Assembly: GCA_947491945.1 (NCBI GenBank)
Contig: CANLLN010000020.1
Location: forward strand, 23,895 to 87,894
From: an uncultured Carboxylicivirga sp.
Lineage (GTDB): Bacteria; Bacteroidota; Bacteroidia; Bacteroidales; Marinilabiliaceae
DNA length: 64,000 bases
Reading direction: 5' to 3'
Shown: piece by piece, positions 1 through 7,931 of the stretch
Layout of the letters: each line of letters opens with the position of its first letter
How positions within the stretch are numbered: position 1 is the first letter of the stretch
Program-made: the position numbers and the translations under genes
Notes under the pieces: model-generated
Database searches by the model: none
The model's input: the letters and a program-made list of their open reading frames with translations, nothing else
Told to the model about the DNA's origin: nothing

Positions 1-225
1 TTGTTAATACCGTGCTTGATTATTGTTAGGACACATATTTTTGACTATCGGAAACTAAACCACGCTCATTTCTTCGGCTATATCGCTGACTAATAAATAC
101 TGTCTGTTTTTTGTTAGAGCATGCCGATTTGATTAACCTTAGACAAGTTTTGATAAAGCCTGATGCAGGCGTGATGGCTTAAGTAAAAAAAAGTTGCAAA
201 TATTTTTATATGTAGGGTAATCACC

Positions 226-233
226 TATATTTG
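226..233 (+). promoter_or_regulatory. Putative -7 promoter box for the OmpH-like gene
   Basis: TATATTTG matches the Bacteroidetes -7 consensus TAnnTTTG and lies about 40 bp before the ATG at 274. No convincing -33 TTTG was found at the usual distance. The first 225 bases hold no recognisable gene. Confidence 0.45.
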
Positions 234-273
234 TTGTCCGTAAAATCTTAGTTAAATATATCACAAGTAAAGT

Positions 274-876
274 ATGAAACAATTATCAACAGTGTTGAAC
301 GGCGTATTGCTAATTGCGGTTATTATATTATTTGTATTACATTTTACCGGTTCTGGATCAAAGCAGCCCCAGGTAGTCGCAGGTAATGAAACGGGCGGAG
401 ATGCGTATTCGGTAGCTTATATAAATACTGACTCATTGCTGCTTAACTATAGCTATGCTAAAGAGGTGAATGAACAATTGATGAGTAAGGAAGAAGCCTC
501 TCGTGCGGATTTCAATGGCAAAGCCAAGGTTTTTCGTCAGGATGCAGTTGAGTTTCAGCGTAAACTTCAGAATAACGGTTTTTTAAGCATGGAACGCGCA
601 CAAAAAGAACAACAGCGCTTGGCCAAAGCCGAGCAGGATTTGGCGCAGTTGAATCAACAACTTACCAATGAGCTGATGCAAGAGCAGGATAAGTTGAATC
701 GCCAGTTACGCGATACCCTTATTAACTACCTGGAGATTTACACGCAAACCAAGCCCTATAAGGTGATTTTAAGTAATACACTGGGTGATAATGTGCTTTA
801 TGGCGCTGATGGTGTTGATATCACAGGTGAGATTGTGGACGCTTTAAATGCACGCCACAAAGCAGCAACAAAATAA
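274..876 (+). CDS. OmpH/Skp family periplasmic chaperone-like protein
   Basis: This 200-residue protein resembles the OmpH/Skp family, periplasmic chaperones that hold unfolded outer-membrane proteins. A hydrophobic segment at residues 8-24 is a signal anchor or signal peptide. After it comes the family-typical short strand (SVAYINTDSLLLNY, about 47-60). A long Gln/Glu/Lys/Ala-rich helix, about 65-145, should form the tentacle-like coiled coil. The C-terminal part (KPYKVILSNTLGDNVLYG) matches the end of the Bacteroidetes members, where the strand reads like 'aDVTxxVI'. The N-terminus has no clear signal peptidase site, so the protein could stay anchored in the inner membrane. It has its own promoter-like box and terminator and looks monocistronic. 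Family assignment is firm; the exact client proteins are unknown. Confidence 0.85.
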   Translation: MKQLSTVLNGVLLIAVIILFVLHFTGSGSKQPQVVAGNETGGDAYSVAYINTDSLLLNYSYAKEVNEQLMSKEEASRADFNGKAKVFRQDAVEFQRKLQNNGFLSMERAQKEQQRLAKAEQDLAQLNQQLTNELMQEQDKLNRQLRDTLINYLEIYTQTKPYKVILSNTLGDNVLYGADGVDITGEIVDALNARHKAATK

Positions 877-897
877 TACAGTATAAAAACTATAAGG

Positions 898-930
898 GGG
901 CAGAGGTCGGTGGACTTCTGCCCTTTTTTT
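898..930 (+). terminator. Rho-independent terminator
   Basis: An 11-bp stem (898-908 with 913-923, one G-T wobble), a 4-base loop and seven T. It ends only four bases before the next ATG (935), so the following glycosyltransferase must be transcribed by read-through or from a promoter overlapping the hairpin. Confidence 0.85.
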
Positions 931-934
931 ATTG

Positions 935-2188
935 ATGGATAAACTGTTTACAAAATACTTTAATAAGCACGGACTTAACTTCGCAGATGCCCCTGTTGAA
1001 GGAGAGCTAAAAGTGGTGGTGCCGGTTTACCTCGAAGAGGATGCCTTACCCGATCTTTTGCAAAGTCTGCAGGCGGCGGCCAAGCATTACGCTCAGCCGG
1101 TTGAACTCATCCTTGTTTTTAATTATGCCACCCTGGCCGATGCCCTTGTTAAGGAACGGCAGCATCGCCTGATGGCCGAAGTGCAGGGGTATTTTTCACC
1201 AGCGAGTGGTCATCTGAATATCCGTTGCCTTACCGCCTTTGACATACCTAAAAAGCATGCAGGTGTGGGATACGCCCGTAAAGTGGGAATGGATTATGCT
1301 GCCTGGTCTTTCTACCAGCAGGGTAAGGGCAAAGGAATTATTGCATCACTGGATGCCGATTGCCATGTGGAACCGAATTATTTTAGCGCGCTCACATCAG
1401 CTTTTCAGGACACAAGTATGAATGCCTGTAGTATTTACTTTGAGCATCCGTTGGAGGGAAGTTGCGGTGCTGCTGTGTATGCCGCCATCGCCGAGTATGA
1501 GTTGCATCTGCGTTATTATGTGCAGGCATTGCGCAATGCCGGTTTTCCCTTGGCTTATCACACTGTAGGCTCATGTTTTGCCGTACGTAGCAATGCTTAT
1601 GTAAGGGCAGGAGGGATGCCTCGTAAACAAGCCGGTGAAGATTTTTATTTTTTGCAAAAAGTGATTCAGCAAGGTGGTTTCTGTGATTTAAATACCACTA
1701 CGGTATATCCTTCATCACGCCCATCGGACCGTGTTCCCTTTGGCACAGGACCCTCGGTCAAAGGCATTGTAAGGTCAGGGGAGGAATATGCTACTTATAA
1801 TCTACAGGCTTTTTTGGATTTAAAGGATTTCTTACAGATTAAAGATGAGCTTTACACCCTTGATGAAGATCAGTACGAGGCTTTCACTTACCAACTGAGC
1901 GGTCGTATTCGCAGTTACCTACTGAATTCCGATTTTTTTAGGGCTTTAAAGCCAGTGAAGGAGAACTGTGCTTCATTAGCGGTCTTTAAGAAGCGTTTTT
2001 ATGAGGTTTTTAACGCTTTTCGGGTGGTTCGCTACCTCAATTATGTACACCGGCATTTTGTTGATAAAATGCCGGTGTTTGATGCTGCGCTAAGCCTCTA
2101 TGAACAGCAGCGTGGCATAATGCTGGATGTGTTTGATGCCGGTGCCCTTTTGCAGGCATACCGGCAACTGGAAAAAAAGGAGTGTTAA
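935..2188 (+). CDS. Glycosyltransferase family 2 protein
   Basis: A 417-residue GT-A fold glycosyltransferase. The N-terminal nucleotide-binding motif is KVVVPVYLEEDALPDLLQSL, and the metal-binding DxD motif is LDADC (D140 and D142). An acceptor-side segment GEDFYFLQKVIQ fits the family's ED-containing catalytic region. GT2 enzymes transfer sugars from nucleotide sugars, typically for polysaccharide or LPS synthesis. There are no clear membrane helices, so it is probably cytoplasmic. I start at the ATG at 935; a TTG three bases earlier is in frame but less likely. The start abuts the upstream terminator. Donor and acceptor cannot be read from the sequence. Confidence 0.85.
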   Translation: MDKLFTKYFNKHGLNFADAPVEGELKVVVPVYLEEDALPDLLQSLQAAAKHYAQPVELILVFNYATLADALVKERQHRLMAEVQGYFSPASGHLNIRCLTAFDIPKKHAGVGYARKVGMDYAAWSFYQQGKGKGIIASLDADCHVEPNYFSALTSAFQDTSMNACSIYFEHPLEGSCGAAVYAAIAEYELHLRYYVQALRNAGFPLAYHTVGSCFAVRSNAYVRAGGMPRKQAGEDFYFLQKVIQQGGFCDLNTTTVYPSSRPSDRVPFGTGPSVKGIVRSGEEYATYNLQAFLDLKDFLQIKDELYTLDEDQYEAFTYQLSGRIRSYLLNSDFFRALKPVKENCASLAVFKKRFYEVFNAFRVVRYLNYVHRHFVDKMPVFDAALSLYEQQRGIMLDVFDAGALLQAYRQLEKKEC

Positions 2189-2193
2189 GCCCT

Positions 2194-2517
2194 TTACTTT
2201 TTAATGCGCCGAAAACTGGCATAACTGTCCAGCACGGCCGTAAGGAGGATGAAAAGTATCCAATAGCGGCGCCCAGTTAGCATGGCCCAGCTTGCGGGCA
2301 GCAGCATGGCGGCGCTGTATAGTAAAATGGTATTAACACGTTTATTGATGTCGTGACATACTGCTCTGTTGTATGCTCTTATGCCCAGCATAATCAGTGA
2401 GCCTCCGGCAAAAACCCAGGCGCCGTAATAAATGTCGCTTATGTGCATTAGCACACCTAAAAAAACAAGTGCCATCCCCAGGTAATAGACGACACTGAAA
2501 AATTTATAAATATTCAT
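2194..2517 (-). CDS. Small integral membrane protein, unknown function
   Basis: A 107-residue, very hydrophobic protein with about four predicted membrane helices (roughly 8-26, 32-48, 63-80, 84-99) and a basic C-terminal tail (RRIKK). I do not recognise the family. It is convergent with the glycosyltransferase (five bases between the stops) and lies just downstream of the FtsB/DivIC-like gene on the same strand, with which it may be co-transcribed. Confidence 0.7.
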   Translation of the reverse strand: MNIYKFFSVVYYLGMALVFLGVLMHISDIYYGAWVFAGGSLIMLGIRAYNRAVCHDINKRVNTILLYSAAMLLPASWAMLTGRRYWILFILLTAVLDSYASFRRIKK

Positions 2518-2564
2518 TGTAATGGTTTGTTATTCAATTAGGAGATGAAGAGGTACAACTTCTT

Positions 2565-2873
2565 TTAGTCAGTCTCTTCGACTACAAAAATCACCTCGCC
2601 TTTTTTCTTCATCAGGTACTCTTCACGGGCAAATTTCTCCAGGTTATCACGGCTACTTTGCAACTCCTCCATCTTACGGTTGTTTTGAGTAATTTCATCA
2701 ATGTAATGTTGCTTTTCCTTCTCCAGCTGTTTGATACGCCGCGATAGTTGATAACGATCAATGAGGCTGTTCTGATCAAACAAGCCTATGTAAACAATAA
2801 ATGCCACAGCAGCCAGAAAAAATTTATTACTGATGAGTGGCCTGATGTATGTTTTAAATTTTGATCGTTGCAT
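2565..2873 (-). CDS. Septum formation initiator (FtsB/DivIC-like)
   Basis: A 102-residue bitopic protein with the FtsB/DivIC layout: a short basic cytoplasmic tail, one membrane helix (about 18-33), and a periplasmic leucine-zipper coiled coil (about 40-80: ...SRRIKQLEKEKQHYIDEI...). It ends with the conserved C-terminal block EKFAREEYLMKKKGEVIFVVEE, where 'ReeyxMkkkgEvifxv' is the family signature. FtsB/DivIC bridges FtsL and FtsQ/DivIB in the divisome at the inner membrane. The start is supported by a -7 box 17 bases upstream. Confidence 0.9.
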   Translation of the reverse strand: MQRSKFKTYIRPLISNKFFLAAVAFIVYIGLFDQNSLIDRYQLSRRIKQLEKEKQHYIDEITQNNRKMEELQSSRDNLEKFAREEYLMKKKGEVIFVVEETD

Positions 2874-2889
2874 TGGCTAAAGGTTTATA

Positions 2890-2897
2890 CAAAGGTA
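2890..2897 (-). promoter_or_regulatory. Putative -7 promoter box for the FtsB-like gene
   Basis: On the minus strand TACCTTTG fits TAnnTTTG exactly, 17 bases before the ATG at 2873. Confidence 0.5.
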
Positions 2898-3059
2898 ATC
2901 TTTTATGTGCTAATAAAGCATAGCTATGCCTAAAATACACGTGCGCACTATGCGCTTTCCGTCCGTTTAATCCAGGATAGGGCAGCTTCATGCACTAATT
3001 TTAAAATAATCAAGGTGAGTGCTTTAAGTTTGTTATATAATTAGCTGTTGATTTTTGTT

Positions 3060-3836
3060 ATGAGGAAAATAGTAATAGCAAAAGCGTATTCACATCTCCG
3101 TTCTTATATTGAGAATATTCATACTTGCTTTGAGCAGGATGGAGAATTGATTTGGGATGAGCGCAATAAAATTAAGCGAATAAAGATTCAAGACACAGAT
3201 TTATGTGTCAAAGCTTATGGTAAGCCCACACTATTTAATCGGGTCATGTATTCCTATATTCGAAAGTCCAAAGCTCAACGTTCCTATAATTACGCGCGTC
3301 GTATGGCAGTTTTAGGTATTGATACGCCGGAGCCCATAGCTTATGTAGAAGTATATAATGCGTGCCATTATCTTACGCATTCCTATTTTATCTGCCGCTT
3401 CGAAGAGGTGGAATTCAGCTTTGCCGAAGTTTTAGATAGTAACTCCCCTGATAAGCATCCGATTGTTAGTGGGTTTGTTAATTATATGATTAATGGATTG
3501 CATGCCGCCGGAGTGTTTCATAAGGATTTTAACGGCACCAATGTATTGGTTAAAAACATGGGTCATAATCGCTATCAGTATCTGCTGATTGATTTGAATA
3601 GGGTACGTTTTAAAAGGCGAATTAATTACCACGAAGGCCTGCGTAATCTGCAGCAGATAAGCTCCAATCCCGAGTATTTAACCGTGCTGGCAAAATATTA
3701 CGCGCATATTAAAAAGATCGACGAAGATGATACCATCTACGAGGTGATGTTTCTGAAGTCCTACCTTCGCCTTAAAAGACGTTATACGAAACGATTTTTG
3801 CACGCTCTCAAGTCAGTGGTGCAGCTGGCACATTAA
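3060..3836 (+). CDS. LPS core kinase-like protein (Kdo/WaaP kinase family)
   Basis: A 258-residue protein of the lipopolysaccharide kinase/protein-kinase-like fold, as in KdkA and WaaP, which phosphorylate LPS inner-core sugars at the cytoplasmic face of the inner membrane. The catalytic loop reads HKDFNGTN, with the catalytic Asp at 156 and metal-binding Asn at 161. The DFG-equivalent is LIDLNR with Asp178. The N-terminal half carries an invariant-Lys-type strand (DLCVKAYGK). The C-terminus is rich in Arg/Lys (RLKRRYTKRF), suited to membrane contact. I use the ATG at 3060; an in-frame TTG at 3048 lies upstream. The substrate is inferred from the family; the fold is shared with other small-molecule kinases. 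Confidence 0.85.
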   Translation: MRKIVIAKAYSHLRSYIENIHTCFEQDGELIWDERNKIKRIKIQDTDLCVKAYGKPTLFNRVMYSYIRKSKAQRSYNYARRMAVLGIDTPEPIAYVEVYNACHYLTHSYFICRFEEVEFSFAEVLDSNSPDKHPIVSGFVNYMINGLHAAGVFHKDFNGTNVLVKNMGHNRYQYLLIDLNRVRFKRRINYHEGLRNLQQISSNPEYLTVLAKYYAHIKKIDEDDTIYEVMFLKSYLRLKRRYTKRFLHALKSVVQLAH

Positions 3837-3863
3837 GTGGGTGGGTTTCTATGATTCCCAACA

Positions 3864-3891
3864 ATAAAGGCTCCAAATGTGGAGCCTTTAT
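3864..3891. terminator. Bidirectional terminator between convergent genes
   Basis: An 11-bp perfect inverted repeat (ATAAAGGCTCC, 3864-3874, with 3881-3891) with a 6-base loop lies between the stops of the kinase-like gene and pruA and is A/T-rich on both flanks, so it can serve both strands. Confidence 0.8.
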
Positions 3892-3916
3892 ACCTTATCA
3901 AAATCAATAACAATGC

Positions 3917-5545
3917 TTATTCTGCAAGAAAAGGATATTTAAAGTCGTGAGGCGGAACAAAATTCTCTTTGATGGTGCGGGGGCTTACCCAGCGCATCAG
4001 GTTAATGGCCGATCCGGCTTTGTCATTAGTGCCCGATCCGCGTGACCCGCCAAAGGGCTGCTGTCCCACAACGGCACCCGTGGGCTTATCATTGATGTAG
4101 AAGTTACCGGCTGTATCTACCAGGCGTTTAGTGGCTTTCTCAATCACATATCGATCTTGAGCAAAGATACATCCCGTTAAGGCATAGATAGAGGTGGTAT
4201 CCAATATGTCCATGGTTTCCTCAAATTGATTATCCTCATATACATAGATGGTTAACACCGGCCCAAAAAGCTCTTCTTGCATGGTTCTGTAGCGAGGATT
4301 GCTGGTTACAATAATGGTTGGCTCAATAAAATAACCCACCGACTTATCGTGGCCACCACCAATTACTACTTCAGCCTCGGGGCTGGCTTTGGCTTCATCA
4401 ATGGCACTGGCCAGTAGGTCGAACGAGGTCTCATCAATCACTGCATTCACAAAATTACTGAAGTCCTCGGGAGGCCCCATCTTCACCTCTTTCATCTGCT
4501 CTTTCACCAGGCCTAAAATCTCTTTCCAGCGGCTGGCCGGCATATAGGCACGTGAGGCGGCCGAGCATTTCTGTCCCTGATACTCAAAGGCGCCCCGCAC
4601 AATGGCTGTAGCTACCCCTTTGGCATCACACGATTTATGCGCCAGTATGTAGTCTTTACCACCCGTTTCACCAACGATGCGTGGGTAGGTCTTGTATTTT
4701 GCAATGTTATCACCTATGGCCTTCCAGGTGCTTTGGAATACACCTGTTGAGCCTGTGAAATGGAAACCGGCAAAGTCAGGGTGTGAAAATATCTCTTTAG
4801 CAGCTACCGGACCCGAGGCATATACCAGGTTAATAACGCCGTCGGGAACACCGGCTTCGCGGAATAGCTTCATGAGGAAATAGGCCGAGTAAACAGCAGT
4901 TTTTGATGGTTTCCACACGGTAACATTACCCATCATGGCCGGTGCGCTTTGCAGGTTACCTGCTATGGATGTAAAGTTAAATGGGGTGAGGGCGAAAACA
5001 AAACCTTCCAGCGGTCGGTATTCAACGCGATCCCATATGCCGGGTGCCGACTCGGGCTGACCGGCGTAAATCTCTGTCATGTATTGCACGTTGAAGCGGA
5101 AAAAGTCGGCCAGCTCACAGGCTGAGTCTATCTCGGCCTGAAAGGCGTTTTTGGACTGCCCCAGCATGGTAGCGGCATTAATCAGCTGGCGGTAGGGGCC
5201 TGCCAGCAGGTCAGCGGCCTTCAGGAAGATAGAGGCGCGATGCTCCCAGCTCAGGTTGGCCCATTTTTGTCGAGCCTTTAAAGCAGCATCAATGGCCTTG
5301 TGCACGTGCGTTTCATCGCCCTGATGATAATAACCAAGGGTGTGGGCGATCTCATGGGGTGGGTGAATGCGCTTTTTATTACCTGTTCGCACCTCTTCGC
5401 CGCCTATGAACATGGGGATGTCCAGTTCTTCGGAACGAAGTTTTTGCAGCATTTCTTTCAGCTCGGCTCTCTCGGGTGTTCCGGGAGCATAGCTTTTAAT
5501 TGGCTCATTAACGGCCGGCGGTACTTGAAAAATTCCTTTTGGCAT
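3917..5545 (-). CDS. pruA: L-glutamate gamma-semialdehyde (1-pyrroline-5-carboxylate) dehydrogenase
   Basis: A 542-residue aldehyde dehydrogenase of the P5CDH (ALDH4) type. It oxidises L-glutamate gamma-semialdehyde to glutamate with NAD+, the second step of proline catabolism. The general base is E293 in VGETGGKD and the nucleophile is C327 in YQGQKCSAASR. The 'FNFTSIAGNL' cofactor loop and the C-terminal motif NDKPTGAVVGQQPFGGSRGSGTNDK are typical of ALDH4 enzymes. Length matches monofunctional P5CDH (about 540-560), not the fused PutA. No proline dehydrogenase gene is present in the window. Substrate assignment is strong from the family signature. Confidence 0.95.
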   Translation of the reverse strand: MPKGIFQVPPAVNEPIKSYAPGTPERAELKEMLQKLRSEELDIPMFIGGEEVRTGNKKRIHPPHEIAHTLGYYHQGDETHVHKAIDAALKARQKWANLSWEHRASIFLKAADLLAGPYRQLINAATMLGQSKNAFQAEIDSACELADFFRFNVQYMTEIYAGQPESAPGIWDRVEYRPLEGFVFALTPFNFTSIAGNLQSAPAMMGNVTVWKPSKTAVYSAYFLMKLFREAGVPDGVINLVYASGPVAAKEIFSHPDFAGFHFTGSTGVFQSTWKAIGDNIAKYKTYPRIVGETGGKDYILAHKSCDAKGVATAIVRGAFEYQGQKCSAASRAYMPASRWKEILGLVKEQMKEVKMGPPEDFSNFVNAVIDETSFDLLASAIDEAKASPEAEVVIGGGHDKSVGYFIEPTIIVTSNPRYRTMQEELFGPVLTIYVYEDNQFEETMDILDTTSIYALTGCIFAQDRYVIEKATKRLVDTAGNFYINDKPTGAVVGQQPFGGSRGSGTNDKAGSAINLMRWVSPRTIKENFVPPHDFKYPFLAE

Positions 5546-5724
5546 AGATTTATTTTTTCTGTTAGTAACTAGTTAATACAATAACGGATGAACCAGGCTT
5601 AATATCCCAATGTATCAGGATGATAACAAATCTATGAAATTCTAAAATCGATGTACATGAATTATGTCAGGGTTTGGTTGGTTTTTCATTTGTTCAATTT
5701 TATTTTTTTAAGGGTCAGATGGAA

Positions 5725-6225
5725 CTCAATCCCCCTGTACTTTTTAACTTGGCAAATGCGTATAAATTAATCCCCCCTTTTCCAAGGGGGATAATCCAAT
5801 TCAGCTAGTTGCATGACATATAATCAACATCATAACACTGACTTCCACAGGGAAGTCATCTGTGTTCATCGGCGAAATCTGTGGAGATAAATTCAATCCC
5901 CCTGAGGCGTTTGAGTTGTGGGCTGTTGATGATTCCATCCCCTATTTCCAAGGGTGATAAACTTTATTTAGTCAGTCAAAAGGCACATTATTACTGTTAT
6001 AACACCTACTTTCCGTAGGAAAGTAATCTGTGTTCATCGGCGAAATCTGCGGACAGAAATTCAATCCCCCTGAGGCGTTTAGGTTGTGGGCTGTTGATAA
6101 ATTAATCCCCCTTTTCCAAGGGGGATAATATTTTTCATCTGGTCAAAGCTTATGTAATCAACTCTATAACACTTACTTTTTGCTTAAAAGTCATCTGTGT
6201 TCATCGGCGAAATATGCAGACAAAA
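5725..6225. repeat. Three tandem imperfect copies of a ~168-bp repeat
   Basis: This gene-free stretch (5546-6277) holds three head-to-tail units beginning near 5725, 5892 and 6060. Each unit starts (t/c)TCAATCCCCCTG and contains a C-run/G-run hairpin (ATCCCCC...GGGGGAT), then a second hairpin, then TCTGTGTTCATCGGCGAAAT, and ends at the next unit. The second hairpin has different sequence in each copy but stays paired: GACTTCC/GGAAGTC, TACTTTCC/GGAAAGTA, ACTTTT/AAAAGT. No open reading frame of note crosses it. It is probably an intergenic repetitive element of the genome; whether it is transcribed is unknown. Confidence 0.85.
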
Positions 6226-6254
6226 AAAGGCCATCTCTTACAAGACAGCCTTTT
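6222..6254 (-). terminator. Terminator of the lipoprotein gene
   Basis: On the minus strand a hairpin (AAAAGGC at 6225-6231 pairs with GCCTTTT at 6248-6254, with inner TCT/AGA pairing) is followed by a run of T, 24 bases after the stop of the gene ending at 6278. Confidence 0.75.
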
Positions 6255-6277
6255 GAACGTATAAACTATGTGTAATG

Positions 6278-7441
6278 TTAGTTGGCGTTTGGCGTTAATT
6301 TTAAGCCAATTTCCATTGAGCGAGTAGAAGCTACGACTTCAGGTATGGCGACAAGGACAGGTTTTAGAAATAAATCAATTGTTCCTGCCATGTCAGCAGG
6401 TGCCTGAGCCTTAAGTAACTCAACGATCATGTTCACAAATGCTTCGTCCTCAAACATAGGAGCTACAGTTTGTAGCAAGGGTAGCAAGGTAGTTTCGTCC
6501 AGGTAGGCGATCATAGCACCTTGTTCGTCCGTTTTGTAAGTCAAAGGAATGCCTTCGCCCAACATGGGTGCAATTTGCTGAATTAAGGCAGCAATTGCCG
6601 CATTAGGATCAGTACTTTTTGTGCTTTTAGTGGCACTGGCAATGATTTGCCCGGGGTTCAGGTACAAACGAATATCACTTTCATTGGCAGTGTACATAGC
6701 AATGTTCAGGGGTGATGTTAACCATTCAGCTGCTTTCAGGCTGTCTTTGTATTCGGCCTGAATATTGCCGTTGGGTAAGAAGGAAACAGACTTAAGTACA
6801 CCGCATAACATTTGCGGTATTGTTTGCTCTTCTATTTTGGTCATCATCATGATCAAGTTTAAAGCACTTTGCATATCCCATCCTTCAGGATTTCCCATAA
6901 ACATGAAAGGATCAGCGTCCCAAAGAATATGAATAGGAGCATTATTCTCTCCTGTAATTACATTCCATGTAGTGCCATCCAAAGGCGTGGCGGGTAATTC
7001 AACGCTTAGGTTTAAGGTTAAGGCATCAGCACTTGCCTCACCTGTGTAGGTGATTGTTCGGCCGTTGGCCTCATCAGTGCCGGTAAATGTTACTTTGTCG
7101 CCGGTAATCACAACGTTTTCAACATTAAGTGTTGTGCTTGCTTCGCCAGGAATAATGCCCGGAGAGGCGATTCCTTCAGTGCTTTTGGTCTGTGCAGTCA
7201 GGTTTAAGGGCTCACCGGCTAATGTAATGGTGGCTTTAGTTACATCCGCTACATTGGGTGTATAAGTGATTTGTTTACCCAACATGGCAGCATCGTTGTA
7301 TGTCAGCTGTAAGCCTGTGGCATCGGTATAAACCGTCTCTTCAACAGGACTAACAACCGGATCATCATCATCGCTACAAGCCGTAAAAACACTGGCTGTG
7401 AGCATAAAGCTCAAGGCATACAATAAATAATTCTTTTTCAT
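6278..7441 (-). CDS. Predicted surface lipoprotein, unknown function (DUF4925-like)
   Basis: A 387-residue lipoprotein. The signal peptide ends in the lipobox LTASVFTAC, and the Cys is followed by SDDDDP. An acidic run directly after the lipid Cys is the known export signal that sends Bacteroidetes lipoproteins to the cell surface, so I infer surface exposure. The mature part has a repeated beta-rich N-terminal region (strands around TDATGLQLTYND, KITLAGEPLNL) and a long C-terminal portion with many Ala/Leu/Met helices. It resembles uncharacterised Bacteroides-type lipoproteins (DUF4925-like; uncertain). I start at the ATG at 7441, because the upstream ten codons precede the signal peptide and would overlap the promoter box. 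It appears monocistronic. Confidence 0.75.
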   Translation of the reverse strand: MKKNYLLYALSFMLTASVFTACSDDDDPVVSPVEETVYTDATGLQLTYNDAAMLGKQITYTPNVADVTKATITLAGEPLNLTAQTKSTEGIASPGIIPGEASTTLNVENVVITGDKVTFTGTDEANGRTITYTGEASADALTLNLSVELPATPLDGTTWNVITGENNAPIHILWDADPFMFMGNPEGWDMQSALNLIMMMTKIEEQTIPQMLCGVLKSVSFLPNGNIQAEYKDSLKAAEWLTSPLNIAMYTANESDIRLYLNPGQIIASATKSTKSTDPNAAIAALIQQIAPMLGEGIPLTYKTDEQGAMIAYLDETTLLPLLQTVAPMFEDEAFVNMIVELLKAQAPADMAGTIDLFLKPVLVAIPEVVASTRSMEIGLKLTPNAN

Positions 7442-7468
7442 CTTAATTGTAAATTTATATTTGAGGTA

Positions 7469-7476
7469 CAAAAGTA
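7469..7476 (-). promoter_or_regulatory. Putative -7 promoter box for the lipoprotein gene
   Basis: TACTTTTG on the minus strand fits TAnnTTTG, 28 bases before the ATG at 7441. The stretch 7477-7931 holds no gene I can support. Confidence 0.5.
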
Positions 7477-7931
7477 AATTCTTCTCCTTCCTGCAATTAT
7501 TTTTAATGGATGAAAGGGCGTTTTGGCTGTTTGAAACGATTATTCAAAGGTTAAGGTGAGAACTTCTCTAAAGGCATGTAGTATTTAAAACTAAAGGGAA
7601 ATATATTCCACGTTTGCAAAAGATGTTTTTCCTCAGAAATAAGATTGGTCGGGGTAATTACATTATTTGGCAGCGGAAGAAAGGAAGAAAGTTTTGGCGC
7701 GTTCATATTGTTGTTGTTTGGGTTAGTTAAAATTAACAAAAAATTTTAAAGTTAAAGCGCTGATCGTCGGAGTTTTATGTTTGTTGGCTTTGTAAACAAC
7801 AAATGATTAAAAAAGGGAGCAGACGAAATGCTGATTTCAACTTTGAAATCAAGTTCAGATTAACAGATGCGCCATAGTTCAAAGTAAACGGAGAAGGTTG
7901 AGTGCTGGCTGCAAGATATTGCAGTAATTAT

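Noticed and set aside
5725..6225. Tandem repeats as a CRISPR array
   Set aside because: Units of about 168 bp diverge along their whole length and there is no repeat-spacer alternation.
7551..7739. 62-residue minus-strand reading frame between the lipoprotein and plug genes
   Set aside because: Low-complexity Asn/Pro-rich start, no recognisable domain or signal, no promoter box or terminator; I judge it a chance frame.
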